Shown piece by piece: positions 30,235-42,369 of a DNA stretch of 64,000 bases. The notes below the pieces were generated by a model that did not search any database, was not told the DNA's origin, and saw nothing but the letters and a program-made list of their open reading frames with translations. Made by a program: the position numbers and the translations under genes. Source of the DNA: Vicia villosa (taxonomy: Eukaryota; Streptophyta; Magnoliopsida; Fabales; Fabaceae); NCBI RefSeq assembly GCF_029867415.1, contig NC_081186.1:21207915-21271914 (forward strand). The letters are read 5' to 3'. Numbering within the stretch: position 1 is the stretch's first letter; each line of letters starts with the position of its first letter.

Positions 30235-31474
30235 ACTGAAGATGTTATTTATTCTAATGGATGTTTGATATCTTTGATATGATGGAGATAGTTCATTGTG
30301 AAGATTTTTATTTATTCCAATGGATAGTTGATCTCTTCGATATGATAGAGATAGTTCGTTGTGAAGATGTTATTTATTATAAGGGATGGTAGATCTCTTA
30401 GGTATGATAGAGATAGTTCGTTGTTAAGATTGTTATTTACTCCAATGGATGTTGATCTCTTTGATATGATAGAGATAGTTTGTTATGAAGAAATTTATTT
30501 ATTCCAATGGATGCTTGATCTCTTCGATATGATAGAGATAGTTCATTGTGAAGATTGTTATTTATTCCAATGGATAGTTGATCTCTTTGATATAATAGAT
30601 ATAGTTTGTTATGAAGATTGTTATTTATACCAATGGATGGTTGATCTCATCGATATGATAGAGATAGTATGTTATGAAGATTGTTATTTACTCCAGTGGA
30701 TGGTTAGTCACTTCGGTATGATATAGATAGTTTGTTGTGAAGATTGTTATTTATTCCAATGGATGGTTGATCTCTTAGGTTTTTATTTATTCTAATAGAT
30801 GGTTGATATCTTTGATATGATAGAGATAGTTCATTATGAAGATTGTTATTTATTCCAATGGATAGTTGATCTATTCAATATGATATTGATAGTTTGTTGT
30901 GAAGATTGTTATTTACTCTAATGGATGGTTGATCTCTTTGATATGATAGAGGTAGTTCATTGTGAAGATTGTTATTTATTCCAAAAGGATGGTTGATCTC
31001 TTCAATATGATAGAGATAGTTCACTGTGAATATTATTATTTACTCCAATGGATGGTTGATCTCTTTGATATGATATAAATATTTTGTTATGAAGATTGTT
31101 ATTTATTCCAATGGATGGTTGATCTCTTTGATATGATAATGATAGTTCATTGTGAAGATTGTTATTTATTCTAATGGATGATTGATCTCTTCGATATGAT
31201 AAAGATAGTTCTATGTAAAGATTATTATTTATTCCAATGGATGGTTGATCTCTTTGATATGATAGAGCTAGTTCATTGTGAAGATTGTTATGTATTCCAA
31301 TGGATGGTTGATCTCTTCGATATGATTGAGATAGTTCATTGTGAAGATGTTATTTATTCCAATGGATGGTTGATCTTTTCGATATGATAGAGATAGTTCA
31401 GTGCGAAGATTGTTATTTATTCCAAGGGATGTTTGTTCTCTTAGATATGATAGAGATAGTTTATTGTGAAGACC
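30235..31474 (+). repeat. 63-bp tandem array, about 20 copies
   Basis: The unit is GAAGATTGTTATTTATTCCA followed by ATGGATGGTTGATCTC and TTTGATATGATAGAGATAGTTCATTGT. Copies differ by point changes and small indels, and one is shortened near 30780. Because 63 is a multiple of three, open frames with a DLFDMIEIVHCEDCYLFQWM period arise and are not genes. The last unit is cut at the LTR at 31479. Confidence 0.95.
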
Positions 31475-31478
31475 TTAC

Positions 31479-34400
31479 TGTCATACCCCAAAATTTGCCC
31501 ATCACATTTTTGCTTTCAAGCTCATACAAGTATCAAAAGCTCAAGACTTGACTGAATGCACACTCCCCCAATCAAAGGGTCCTCAAATTAAGGTTTTGGA
31601 TTTGCTAAGGAGAAAAGATGTATCAAGGCCTCAAGTAAGCTTCATATAATATCTTAGGATTCAAATCATCCTCATGACAGGTTTCAAGCCTCAGTTTATA
31701 AGATCACTCAGTCAAATGCTCAAATGATCAATAATCGATCGATTTGACCTAAAAGTCAACTATGGTCGAATCACAGTCAAAATCCATGATTTATTTGGTC
31801 AAAATACTTATTTTTGAAGTAAAATCCATCATTTTATCAAGGGCTGATCATGGTTCATCAAGGGAAGCTCAGAAATCAACAAAACCTATAGTTACTAAAT
31901 TAGGGTTTCTAAGCAAAAGTCAACTGTACTTTGACTGGCCATAAGTATATCATGCTTTATCAGAAATTCCCCAACCAAAACTAATTCTCAAGGAAATTCA
32001 ATTCTATACAACTTTGATGTTGGGCCCAAGGTCAAGAAATACTTCCGCATATGAGATATAAGTCAGAACATTACAGGTCCTTCTAGAAGCTCGCAAAAAG
32101 CTATTTTTTGTCAGGAGGCATATCATCAAGATAAAATCTTTAAATGCAAAATATGTTCCAAAGTGGATTATAAAGGACATTTTGAGCTTTCCAAAAAGTT
32201 CTAGAACACCATCATATTACAAATATTGAATGAGTTATGGCTTGCACAAGTTGGTCGATTTTCAGAAAATGCACTTAAAGCAAAATGGAGAAATTGGATG
32301 TTTTGAACTTTTGGGCTTAACTTTTGGATTTCAAAACATGTCCATGGGCCTTATAATGACTCCTAAAATAATTAGTTTATTTTTATAATATTTATTTTTA
32401 TAATATTTATTTTTATTTATTTGAATTTTAATTCATTTAAATATTGATAAATCATATAAAATTGGAATAGTTTGTTTTAAATCCAAGATTTGATTTTTCA
32501 ATTAGTTTCAATTATTCAATATATCAGCTATATGATCCAATTTTGTTCATGGGATAATTGGAGAGATTTGATACCAATTTAGCAAGTTTTAATCAAAATT
32601 CAATCAAAAATATCTCAATCTCAATCATTGGAAATACATGATCTCTCTCCAAAGATTGTTGACCTAATTTGATGCTCTATATATACATAAGAGGTCTGAA
32701 GCCCTAAGGGAGGAAAATTGGAGAGGAGGCAAGGGTTTCAAGAATACCAAATTTCCAAAGGAAGGTGTAAGATCAAAACAAAGTTTCAACCGATTTATTA
32801 AGCAAGTCAGCCATCCTATTCAGTTCTTAAATGTCCCAGAAGTTCATCCTCATCTTCTTCAAGATTCAGAACACGTGAGAAAGCCTCTTACGGAAAGTGC
32901 AGCAACTTGGTAAAAGTTGAAATTTCAAACACTCGATTTACACATTATAAGTGTTGTTTATACATTCATACACATTCATCATTCTATTTTGAGTCGATTT
33001 AATGCGTTAGTTGCATGGTTTGATGCAGGTTTGGATATACACCATAGTTAGGGCACAAGGAAGCTTCGTCTTCGTATCCATGCTTACACGTTGTTTCAGA
33101 CCTCAAAACCACCACCATTGAACTCGCCAGATGCATTTTAGTGGATCAGGGTAACTTATATTTTGGTTATGGTGTTGTTTTTTGCAGGTTTCATAAGTGG
33201 CAGCCATGGCTACAAAGTCCCTAACAAAATTCGCAGGAAAAAGCATGGAGGATTCCGCAGGTATTTCCGTAGGTGCAAAGGAAGAAGATAATGAACAGTT
33301 GCTTTGACTTCCCTTGTCACACGTGCGTGAATGCTATTGGCCCCTCAACGACGCTTATCTCTCTCTTCTCGCGTGGCATGGACCCGTTGGCTGGTCAAAA
33401 GTCACTATCCTCTCTCTCCACGTCCTACTGGTCCACGCATGCTCGGATGGGACCACTTTGACTCATGCGTTGAATCCCAGGTTTATTGTTTTTTATATAT
33501 TTATTGATTTAAAGTTATATCATTAACAACTATGAATTGCAGTATGGTTGGCAAGGCTTCAAGTGCGTGGTCCAAATATCCCAGGTTCATACCCAAAAGA
33601 GGCGTTTTTTCTTCTTTGTATTTCTCTCCACTATTTTCCTGCAGATCCCATGCAGTTGGCCAAGGCACGCACACCATGCTCCCTCACATCCAGACCATAG
33701 GATCATACCACAATCAGATCTAAAGGCCAGAAGCACGCTTCCCTACCATGCATCTTCAAAACGCACCACACAGGAATAATGCCCAGTTTTTTTTGATTCT
33801 TTTATTATTTTTATTCTATAAACTATTTTGTTATATTCTCCTTTTTAATTTTAGGATTGAATTTTAATTTAGGTTTTATTTATTAGTTAATTAGGAAACT
33901 AGGTAATTAATTTAGGAATAATTTTAATTTAATTAGGATAATCAACTTCTTTTAGTTAGGCTAATAATCTTAGGTTAATTGGGATTAATTAAATAATTAC
34001 TTGATTCTTTTTATTAATTAATTTAACTAATTTAATTTAGCTAATTTAGGTTAAGATTTATTTATTAATCGTTTTGATCGAATTAATCGGTCGCGATGGT
34101 TAATAATCAATTATTTAATTAATTAAATAATACATTCAAATAGGTTTATTTACTAAGGGTTTTAACCTATTCAATTGGTTACGATGATTAGTAATCCATC
34201 CTTAATTCGTTAATTGTTTTAATCAAACCTATTGATTACGATGATTAACGATAAATAATTTATTTAAAACACATCAATTTGCTAACGGTGATAATCGAAT
34301 CAATCGATTAGAATAATTAGTAATTCTTTATTTTATTTGTTAATTATGGTGATCAAACCTATTGATCATCACGATTAATGGAACATATAACAATCAGGGT

Positions 34401-34864
34401 TGTATGTTATAATTCATTAATTTCTTTATTAACTACGAATTTCAAAACTGCGATAAGGTAATTCAAAATACCTTACAAACTACGAATTTCAAAACTGTGA
34501 TAAGGTTATTCAAAATACCTTCACACATTCATACTAATTCTAAAGCGTACAATCCTCCCCGAACTACGTAGACTCTGATCCTCTATAAGGAGGTACGTAG
34601 GCACTTGGTAACAAGGCGAGTCCCCTTCCCCAAAACTTCAATAGGTTTAAGGTTTACCCTATGTAACTTTCTGTCACCTTTTTTTATTAGCCATAAACCA
34701 TTACCTTAGACAAAACCTTAGGAAAGGGTTAAGGGTGCCTAACACCTTCCCTTGACCTGATTATAATAAGTTATCCAGATCTCTAAAACTTCGTAGGGTT
34801 TCCTATTCGCCCTGGCAGAATAGGTGGCGACTCTAAAATCAAAATTTTTAGGGCAGGTTGCTAC
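31479..34864 (+). repeat. 5' LTR of an Ogre element
   Basis: Starts TGTCATACCCC and ends GGTTGCTACA, 3386 bp. A tRNA-Arg-like primer site follows 3 nt later, so it acts as a 5' LTR. A TATA-like CTATATATACATA lies near 32686, with a likely transcript start about 30 bp on. Near the 3' end are GGGTGCCTAACACCTTCCC (34729-34747) and TGGCGACTCT (34825-34834). It matches the inverted copy at 57251-60623. Confidence 0.88.
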
Positions 34865-34867
34865 AAC

Positions 34868-34885
34868 TGGTGACTCTACTGGGGA
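34868..34885 (+). other. Primer-binding site (tRNA-Arg type)
   Basis: TGGTGACTCTACTGGGGA matches the complement of the tRNA-Arg(ACG) 3' end with three mismatches, two of which look like C-to-T or G-to-A changes. Confidence 0.75.
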
Positions 34886-36903
34886 TGAAACAAAAATGGT
34901 AAATTATTATGCTCCTAGATTTGGTTTAAGGTTTAGGGTACAGGGTTAATTATCAGGGTTTGGCTAAATTTTCAGGGTTAGGATTTTGGGGTTAGAGTTT
35001 AGGTTTTTTTAAATATTTAATTATTTATTTATTTATTTACAGTTTTTTTATTTACAGTAATTTTTTTACGATCATTTAAATAAATGTTTATTTACTGTTA
35101 TTATTTTAATATGTTAAATATTTGTTTATTATTCTTTTCTGGGATATATAAATTGTGGTTAAAACATAAGTGTGGGAATTATCCTTTAGACCAGAGGAGA
35201 CTTGCATCGCCTACGAGTCTTATTGATAATTCCACTCAGAGTGGGTTGAATATCAGGAAATGTCCAAAACGAGGCTTGACTTTGTTGAGGGCAGAACCTA
35301 CCCCTAAAACTCGAACCTCATGGGAAAATGAGTTGTTCTAAAATCCAAAGAGAAAAAAAGTCTCGGAGGCTACGAACGGCCCCATGAGACCCTTTTTAGA
35401 ACATACCAATGGAAAGGGTAGACTCCCTAAGCCGTTACGTCGAACCTATGAACTTAGGGTTATGTGCTTATAATATGCTTGTGATTTATATACTACGAAT
35501 ATTTGCGTTTTAATTTTGCAGGTCTTTTCTACGCGTCCCTGGCCTGTAGGGATTCTATTTCCAAGATCTTGTCCTTCCCACGAAGGACATCTCCATTTAT
35601 TGCACGTCAATTAGCCTCTCGATGTCCATAAGACCTAGTGGTTGTCTTGAACAGTCACCCTATGCCTTTATCTACGCACTCCCTAGCCATTAGGGGTTCT
35701 ACTTCTAAGATCTCATTCTTCGCACGAAGGATATCTTTGTTAGCATACGTCAATTGGCCTCTCAATGGCCATGAGATCTAGTGATCGTCTTGAACGGTCA
35801 CCCTATGCTTGCTCCCGCGCACCCCTTAACTTGTAGGGTTTGGATTTCTATTTATACATCTTTCATCACTAGCCTGTAGGGATTTCACTTTGTTCGATAT
35901 CGTCCTTAGATAGGCTGTGTTCCACATAGAGAACCTTCCCACGAGGGACAACTTCGTTAGTACACGTCGAACGGCCTCTCGATGGCCATGATATTTGGTG
36001 ACTATCTTGAACGGCCACCAGCTGCTACCTTCTGCGTACTCCCTAATCTAAGGGATTTTCATTGGCGCGTCATAACATCTAGCTTGCAAGGATTTCACTA
36101 GGGTCTAACGTCACCTCTAAATCCGCATAGGCTATCCTTAGGGTTATATCTGTCGCACGTCTGCATTGCATATAAGGAGTTATAATATACACAAAAAGAA
36201 GAGTCTTTTGCATACGCATGCATTTTGATACATTCATACATTTTACATTTGCATTTCTACCTTCACCTGTATCCATACTTACCGTGCTAGCTGATTTCCT
36301 GAGACTCACGAAGAAAATCAAAAGGATCACAAACTATGGAGAGAGAAGGATAAATTATTGGGAGATGAAAATGAACGTGGTCTTACAAAAAGAAAAAGGA
36401 TGCCTTTCACCATGCCTGCTGCATGTCCATGCCTTTCCGCAACAGGATTATATAAAGGTTATCATTGAGCAAAGATTAGTCCAACAAAGAAGTCCCCCCA
36501 TAGATACACTCAAGAGGTATCTAGTCATAAAGGGGTTCATCTTAGAACATAACAAAGCTTACAAGGACACTCTACGATAACTTGGGGGAAAGGGTCAGTC
36601 CAAATGGGGTAATATCCTGAACAAAGATGCATAATTACGATGGAGGGAAGGCGATATATGTTAACTCCCCACCAAGGGGCAAAAGGGTCGTAAGTTTTCT
36701 ATATCAATATACAAACACCAGAGGTTACAAACGGTGTGATACTACCCATAGAAAAATTGAAAGATGTTCAGTCCAAGGAAACTCATGAAGTTCCGGACGA
36801 CGAAAACCCGCCACTAACAATTTATTCCTGACAGGTTTAAAATTCCCAAGGAGAGTTCGAGGTTACCCTTTACTTCTACAAGTCACAGAACTAAGAAGTA
36901 AAC
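34886..36903 (+). other. Ogre 5' leader with degenerate internal repeats
   Basis: Sequence downstream of the primer site. No intact gene is seen; the frames at 35084-35341 and 36218-36580 have no recognisable domain. Three degenerate repeats carry CGTCAATTRGCCTCTCGATG...CTTGAACGGTCACC (near 35604, 35746, 35966). A TTTAGGG-like patch lies at 34922-35010. The leader is cut at 36904 by the next LTR, before any recognisable gag. Confidence 0.5.
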
Positions 36904-37982
36904 TGTAACACCCGTATAATTTTAATATTAATTTAATTGGAATATTGAATTAATAATTAGAATTATTAAGGATTTCGTGAAAAATAATGGTTTATGGCTT
37001 TTGGGCCATGTGAAGAAATAGTAAAAGAAGGGGGTGTAATATAGTAAAGCTTTTACTAATTTTATTACTTATTTTCATAAAACATTTTGGAATTGGAAAA
37101 GGAAGAAAGAACGTGAAAGAACAGAGGTTTTAGGGAACACGAAGAAATGAAGGAGAACTGAAGAGGGAGAGACCAAAGATCAATAACTCTTGTCTAAGGT
37201 AAGGGGAGACTCTCCATTTAATCTTTATTATCGTATTATGGATGATAGTATGGATTAGGAATATTGTTTGGATTAATTGATGCTATATTCTGGATTTTGT
37301 GTTTGTGTTCATCATTTAGAGTGGATCTATGGCTGTTAAATCCCTATAACTAAGTAGAATTAGGGTATGATGAATAAAATCGATTATAGAATCATATACT
37401 ATGATTGTTGGGTAAATTATTGTGCTTTTAAAATGTGGATTTTCTGGTTTTGAGGCCCAAATCGCAGGCTGTATAGATGAACTCGCGAGGAAACGAATGG
37501 GTAAGTTGCAGGTTTGGTAAAACTGCTGCCCATTTGCGTATGATACGCGTATGGTACGCATAGGGAGGGGATGATACGCGTATGATACGCTCCCCAAATG
37601 TGCTTCAGACTGCACTTCCTCCTCGTACGCGTATGGTACGCGTATGGCATGTGGCTGGTACGCGTATGCCTGGCTGGTACGCGTATGTGTTTGTTTTGTG
37701 TGGGATTTTGGATCTGCTCATACGCGTATGATACACGTATGGTGCTTGTGTTTTGGTCTGGAAATGTGATTCTGTCCATACGCGTATGGTACGCGTATGG
37801 TGTGTGTTTTTGTGAAATTCTGGCCCTGTTGGTACGCGTATGGTACGCGTATGGCCAGCGTGACTTGCAGATTTTTGCTGTTTTGTGATTTTTGAAGGTT
37901 AATGGCGTGTAAATTTTGAACTGAAGAATCTGTATGATTTATTGTTATATGATTTTATTGAATGATGCAATTGTATATATAT

Positions 37983-38028
<46 letters not shown>

Positions 38029-38865
38029 CATACTTGTTAATGATGATGATGATGAATGATGATGTATGAGTATAGATGATGCTACTCATAGTGAGATGAT
38101 GATGTTGGTATGTTATATATATATATATATGTGTGTGTTTTCATGCATTCATAATCATTGTTGAGGGCTGTATCCTAAAGATGAGAGGATTCAGTGAAGG
38201 GCAAGATTCCCATTGTGTGGAATCTGTGCTGGCAGGGCCGTATCTGGATGATGATAGATCGGTCGGTGGATTTTTCCACTGGTGATGTTGGTACCACATG
38301 CATTGTGTCAGTTTCATACATATGCATGATTTTCCTTATAACATGATTAATATATGTTATGTGATGACTGGATGTTTATAGATGTGAGATGATGATTTGT
38401 CTGAATATGAATCAATTGGGTGAATGATATAACTATGATATGTTATTATTTATGATGCAATAACATTGGTTAACTATGATGAGACTCACTCTTACTTGTT
38501 GTCATTTTCAGATTGAGGATAGCGGCGTGACTTGGTGAGGATTAGCTCATAAGTCAGTTTAGTTGTCGTGTCGGTGTCATGCTCTGGTAGATATAACACT
38601 GGGAACACGACGTTTTGAGTTTTGATTATAACTCTATTTGTTTTATGTTGTTCAAGTCTGATGCATTAATGATGAATATAACTTGATGATTTAATTCCGA
38701 TGTGTATACATGATTTTTATCGAACGAGTTACAATTGGATGTTTTCAATGAATGCATGACATATACCGAACGTGTGGTTTTCTTATTTATGAATTTTGGC
38801 ACCTCTTTGTATGTTACTCTGATTATTATTTGTTAATTGCCGCGGGTTATTAGAGGGGTGTTACA
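36904..38865 (+). repeat. 5' LTR of chromovirus-like element C
   Basis: TGTAACACCC...GGGTGTTACA, 1962 bp, followed by an initiator-Met primer site. Same family as the LTR at 16164-17986 by its termini and layout. It contains a TACGCGTA array (37536-37855), TA runs near 37974-38025 and a splice-donor-like TCTAAG|GTAAGG at 37199. It lacks a target-site duplication with the 3' LTR. Confidence 0.92.
37536..37855. repeat. TACGCGTA palindrome array
   Basis: Eleven TACGCGTA words are seen between 37544 and 37851, several inside the longer palindrome CCATACGCGTATGG. Adjacent words in doublets are 11 bp apart, for example 37833 and 37844. Confidence 0.92.
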
Positions 38866-38869
38866 ATAG

Positions 38870-38885
38870 TGGTATCAGAGCATAG
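38870..38885 (+). other. Primer-binding site, initiator tRNA-Met
   Basis: TGGTATCAGAGC matches the complement of the plant initiator tRNA-Met 3' end. It lies 4 nt from the LTR end, the usual arrangement in chromoviruses and copia elements. Confidence 0.9.
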
Positions 38886-38995
38886 TCGGTCGTTGTGACC
38901 AGAGTCTTAGTGTCAGTCTTTCCTGTGTATGCGACTAATACGAGTTATTTGTCGATACTTTTGTTCTGACTGGTTGTTTGTGGTTAAGCAGAGCA

Positions 38996-41900
38996 ATGGT
39001 AGGAAGAGGAGGAAGAAATGATGATGCTATCGGTGAGGCTCTGGGCATGATTGCTGGTGTGCTTGGAGGAAATGCTGTAGGAGCAGGGATTGGTGCTGAG
39101 AGTCAATTGGGGAATTTTTAGAGGAATAATCCTCCATTGTTCAAAGGCACGCATGATCCTGAAGGTGCTCAGAAATGGCTTAAGGAGATCGAGAGGATTT
39201 TCAGAGTCATTGACTGTGCTGAGAATCTCAAGGTGAGGTATGGCAGTCACATGTTATCTTAGGAGGCGGATGACTGGTGGATGGCAACCAAAGCTGAACT
39301 GGATGTTGGTGGTATAGCAATTACTTGGGCTATATTTAAAAGGGAATTTCTGAGGAGGTATTTTCCTGAGGATGTTAGGGGCAGAAAGGAAGTTGAATTT
39401 CTGGAACTGGTTCAAGGTAGTATAACGGTACCAGAGTATGCTGCCAGGTTTGTGGAACTGGCAAAGTACTATGTGCACTACAATAATGATGAAGCCAGTG
39501 AGTACTCAAAATGTGTCAAGTTTGAGAATGGTCTTCGTGATGAGATCAAGCAAGGTATTAGGTACCAGAGGATTCGGAGGTTTGTTGACCTGGTGGATTG
39601 TAGCAGGATTTTCGAAGAGGATAACATCAAGCTGAAGTCGTCCCACTCTCGCGAGTTGGTTGACAGAAAGGGTAATAAGCCCATGGATAGAGGTAAGCCA
39701 TATGGTAGAGGTAAACCTGCTGATTGGAAGAAACCCAGTGGGGGAGATTCCAGTGCTCGTATCAGATGTTATAATTGCGGTGAGATGGGACATCGTAGGA
39801 ACGAGTGTAAGCTTGATCAGAAGAAGTGTTACAAGTGTGACCAAGTGGGCCACATTGCTGCTGACTGTAAGAAGAGGGTTGTGACTTGTTACAACTGTGG
39901 AGAAGAGGGTCACATCAGTCCGAATTGTACCAAGCCAAAGAAGAACCAATCAGGAGGAAAGGTTTTTTCTTTGACCGGGTCAGAGACTACTCCAGAAGAC
40001 AGATTGATTAAAGGTACGTGTTTCATTCATGGCACACCTTTAGTTGCGATTATTGATACTGGAGCAACTCATTCTTTTATTTCTTTGGATTGTGCTGAGA
40101 GGTTAAATCTTGAGATATCTGACAAAAATGGAAGTATGGTTATTAACACTCATGCGTCGGGTTCAGTAACTACTTCGTCTGCATGCTTGAATTGTCCAGT
40201 TGACATTTTTGGTAGAGAATTTGGGATGGAATTAGTGTGCCTTCCGTTGAAACAACTCGATGTAATCCTGGGAATGAACTGGTTGGAATTCAACCGTGTT
40301 CATATCAACTGTTTTGCGAAGACGGTAATTTTTCCTGAAGAGGTTAGTACTGATGATCTGGAAATGACAGATAGACAGGTGAATGAAGCTATCGGAGATG
40401 GTGCAACCGTGTTTATGTTGTTCGCATTGATGAATTTGAACGAAAAAGTGGCGAGTGGCGAGTTACCTGTGGTATGTGAATTTCCAGTAGTTTTTCCAGA
40501 AGACGTGAATGAATTACCACCGGAAAGAGAAGTGGAGTTTTCTATTAATTTGGTTCCGGGAACTAGTCCAGTGTCGATGGCACCGTATCTTATGTCGTCG
40601 TCTGAATTGGCTGAACTGAAGAAGCAGTTAGAAGAATTGATTGAGAAGAAATTTATGCGTCCTAGTGTTTCGCCGTGGGGTGCGTCTGTGTTGATGGTAA
40701 AGAAGAAAGAGGGTTCAATGAGGCTGTGTGTGGATTACAGACAATTGAACAAGGTTACTATCAAGAATCGGTATCCATTGCCGAGGATTGATGATATGAT
40801 GGATCAGTTGGTTGGAGCGCGTGTGTTTAGTAAGATTGATCTGAGGTCTGGGTATCATCAGATACGTGTGAAAGATGACGATATTCTGAAGACTGCTTTT
40901 AGAACGAGGTATGGACATTACGAGTATTCTGTAATGCCGTTTGGAGTTACTAATGCACCTGGTGTTTTTATGGAATATATGAATAGGATCTTTCATTCTT
41001 ATCTCGATAAGTTCATGGTGGTATTTATAGATGATATCCTGATATATTCTAAGAATGAGAAGGAACATGCGGAACATCTCAGAACTGTGTTAGAGCTGTT
41101 GAAAGAGAAGCAACTTTTTGCCAAACTGTCGAAGTGTGAATTCTGGTTAGAGGAAGTCAGTTTTCTTGGACATGTGATTTCCAAGAATGGTATTGTTGTT
41201 GATCCTACAAAGATAAAAGCAGTGTCTCAGTGGGAAGCACCGAAGTTAGTGTCAGAGATTCGTAGTTTCCTTGGTCTTGCAGGTTACTACAGAAAATTCA
41301 TTGGAGGATTTTCAAAGTTAGCATTGCCGTTAACTAAACTAACCAAGAAGGGACAAGCTTTTATTTGGGATGCAAAGTGTGAAGAAGGATTCCAAGAGCT
41401 GAAGAGGAGGTTGACTAGTGCTCCTATCTTGATTTTGCCGAATTTGACAAAATCGTTTGTGGTCTATTGTGACGCATCATTGATGGGTTTAGGTGGTGTA
41501 TTGATGCAGAATCAACAAGTAGTCGCTTACGCGTCGAGACAACTCAAGGTACATGAAAGGAATTATCTGACTCATGATTTGGAGTTGGTGGCTGTGGTTT
41601 TTGTTTTAAAATTATGGCGACACTATTTGTATGGTTCGAGGTTTGAGGTGTTCAGTGATCATAAGAGTCTGAAGTATCTCTTTGATCAGAAAGAGCTGAA
41701 TACGAGGCAGAGAAGGTGGTTAGAATTTCTGAAAGATTATGATTTTGGTTTGAATTACCACCCGGGTAAAGCAAACGTAGTTGCTGATGCATTGAGTAGG
41801 AAGACATTGCATATGTCTATGCTAATGGTGAAGGAATTGGATTTGATTGAACAATTCAGAGACTTGAGTTTAGTGTGTGAAGGTACTCCTACTAGTGTCA

Positions 41901-42369
41901 AATTGGGTATGCTGAAGCTGACTAGTGGTATTCTTGAAGAAATCAGAGAAGGTCAGAAAGCTGATGTTGAATTGATTGATAAGTTGACTTTGATTAATCA
42001 AGGCAAGAATGGTGAATTCAGAGTTGACGAGAATGGTATACTGAGGTTTAGTGGCCGAGTTTGTGTTCCTGATATTGATGAACTCCGAAAGCGTATTTTG
42101 GAAGAAGGACATCGTAGTGGGTTGAGTATTCATCCTGGTGCTACCAAGATGTATCATGATTTGAAAAAGTTGTTTTGGTGGCTTGGAATGAAGAAAGAAA
42201 TTGCTGAGTTTGTATATTCTTGTTTGACTTGCCAGAAGTCAAAGATTGAGCATCAGAAACCATCTGGGTTTATGACACCGATGTTTATTCCTGAGTGGGA
42301 GTTGGATAGCATATCAATAGAATTTGTCTCGGGTTTGCCGAGAACTGTCAGAAACTGTGAAGCTATCTG
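38996..42369 (+). pseudogene. Gypsy gag-pol of element C, truncated in integrase
   Basis: Gag-pol polyprotein of a Ty3/gypsy element. The frame starts at ATG 38996 and is interrupted only by two TAG codons (39119, 39260). From 39281 it is open for over 1000 codons. Gag is at 39120-39660, followed by three CCHC knuckles ([27 protein letters not shown]) at about 39765-39930. Protease (DTGATHSFI) is near 40057, reverse transcriptase ([19 protein letters not shown]) spans about 40590-41290, and RNase H ([12 protein letters not shown]) lies near 41468. The integrase zinc finger ([13 protein letters not shown]) is near 42130-42240. The frame stops within the integrase core at 42369, where an LTR begins inside a Trp codon. 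The rest of integrase and the polypurine tract are missing. The 3'-terminal residues of the open frame are LTR sequence. Confidence 0.93.

Noticed and set aside
30361..31551. Open frames with a DLFDMIEIV repeat
   Set aside because: They arise because the tandem unit is 63 bp, a multiple of three. There is no start, domain or promoter context, and indels between units break the frame.
34922..35010. TTTAGGG and CAGGGTT words suggesting an interstitial telomere
   Set aside because: Only scattered imperfect copies occur in an Ogre leader, with no tandem TTTAGGG run.
37417..37888. Open frames on both strands rich in VRVWYAYG or IRVSYAY repeats, also at 42815-43546
   Set aside because: They are read-throughs of the TACGCGTATG word array in the LTRs.
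39506..41184. Minus-strand frames across gag-pol of element C
   Set aside because: They are antisense shadows of the well-supported plus-strand frame.
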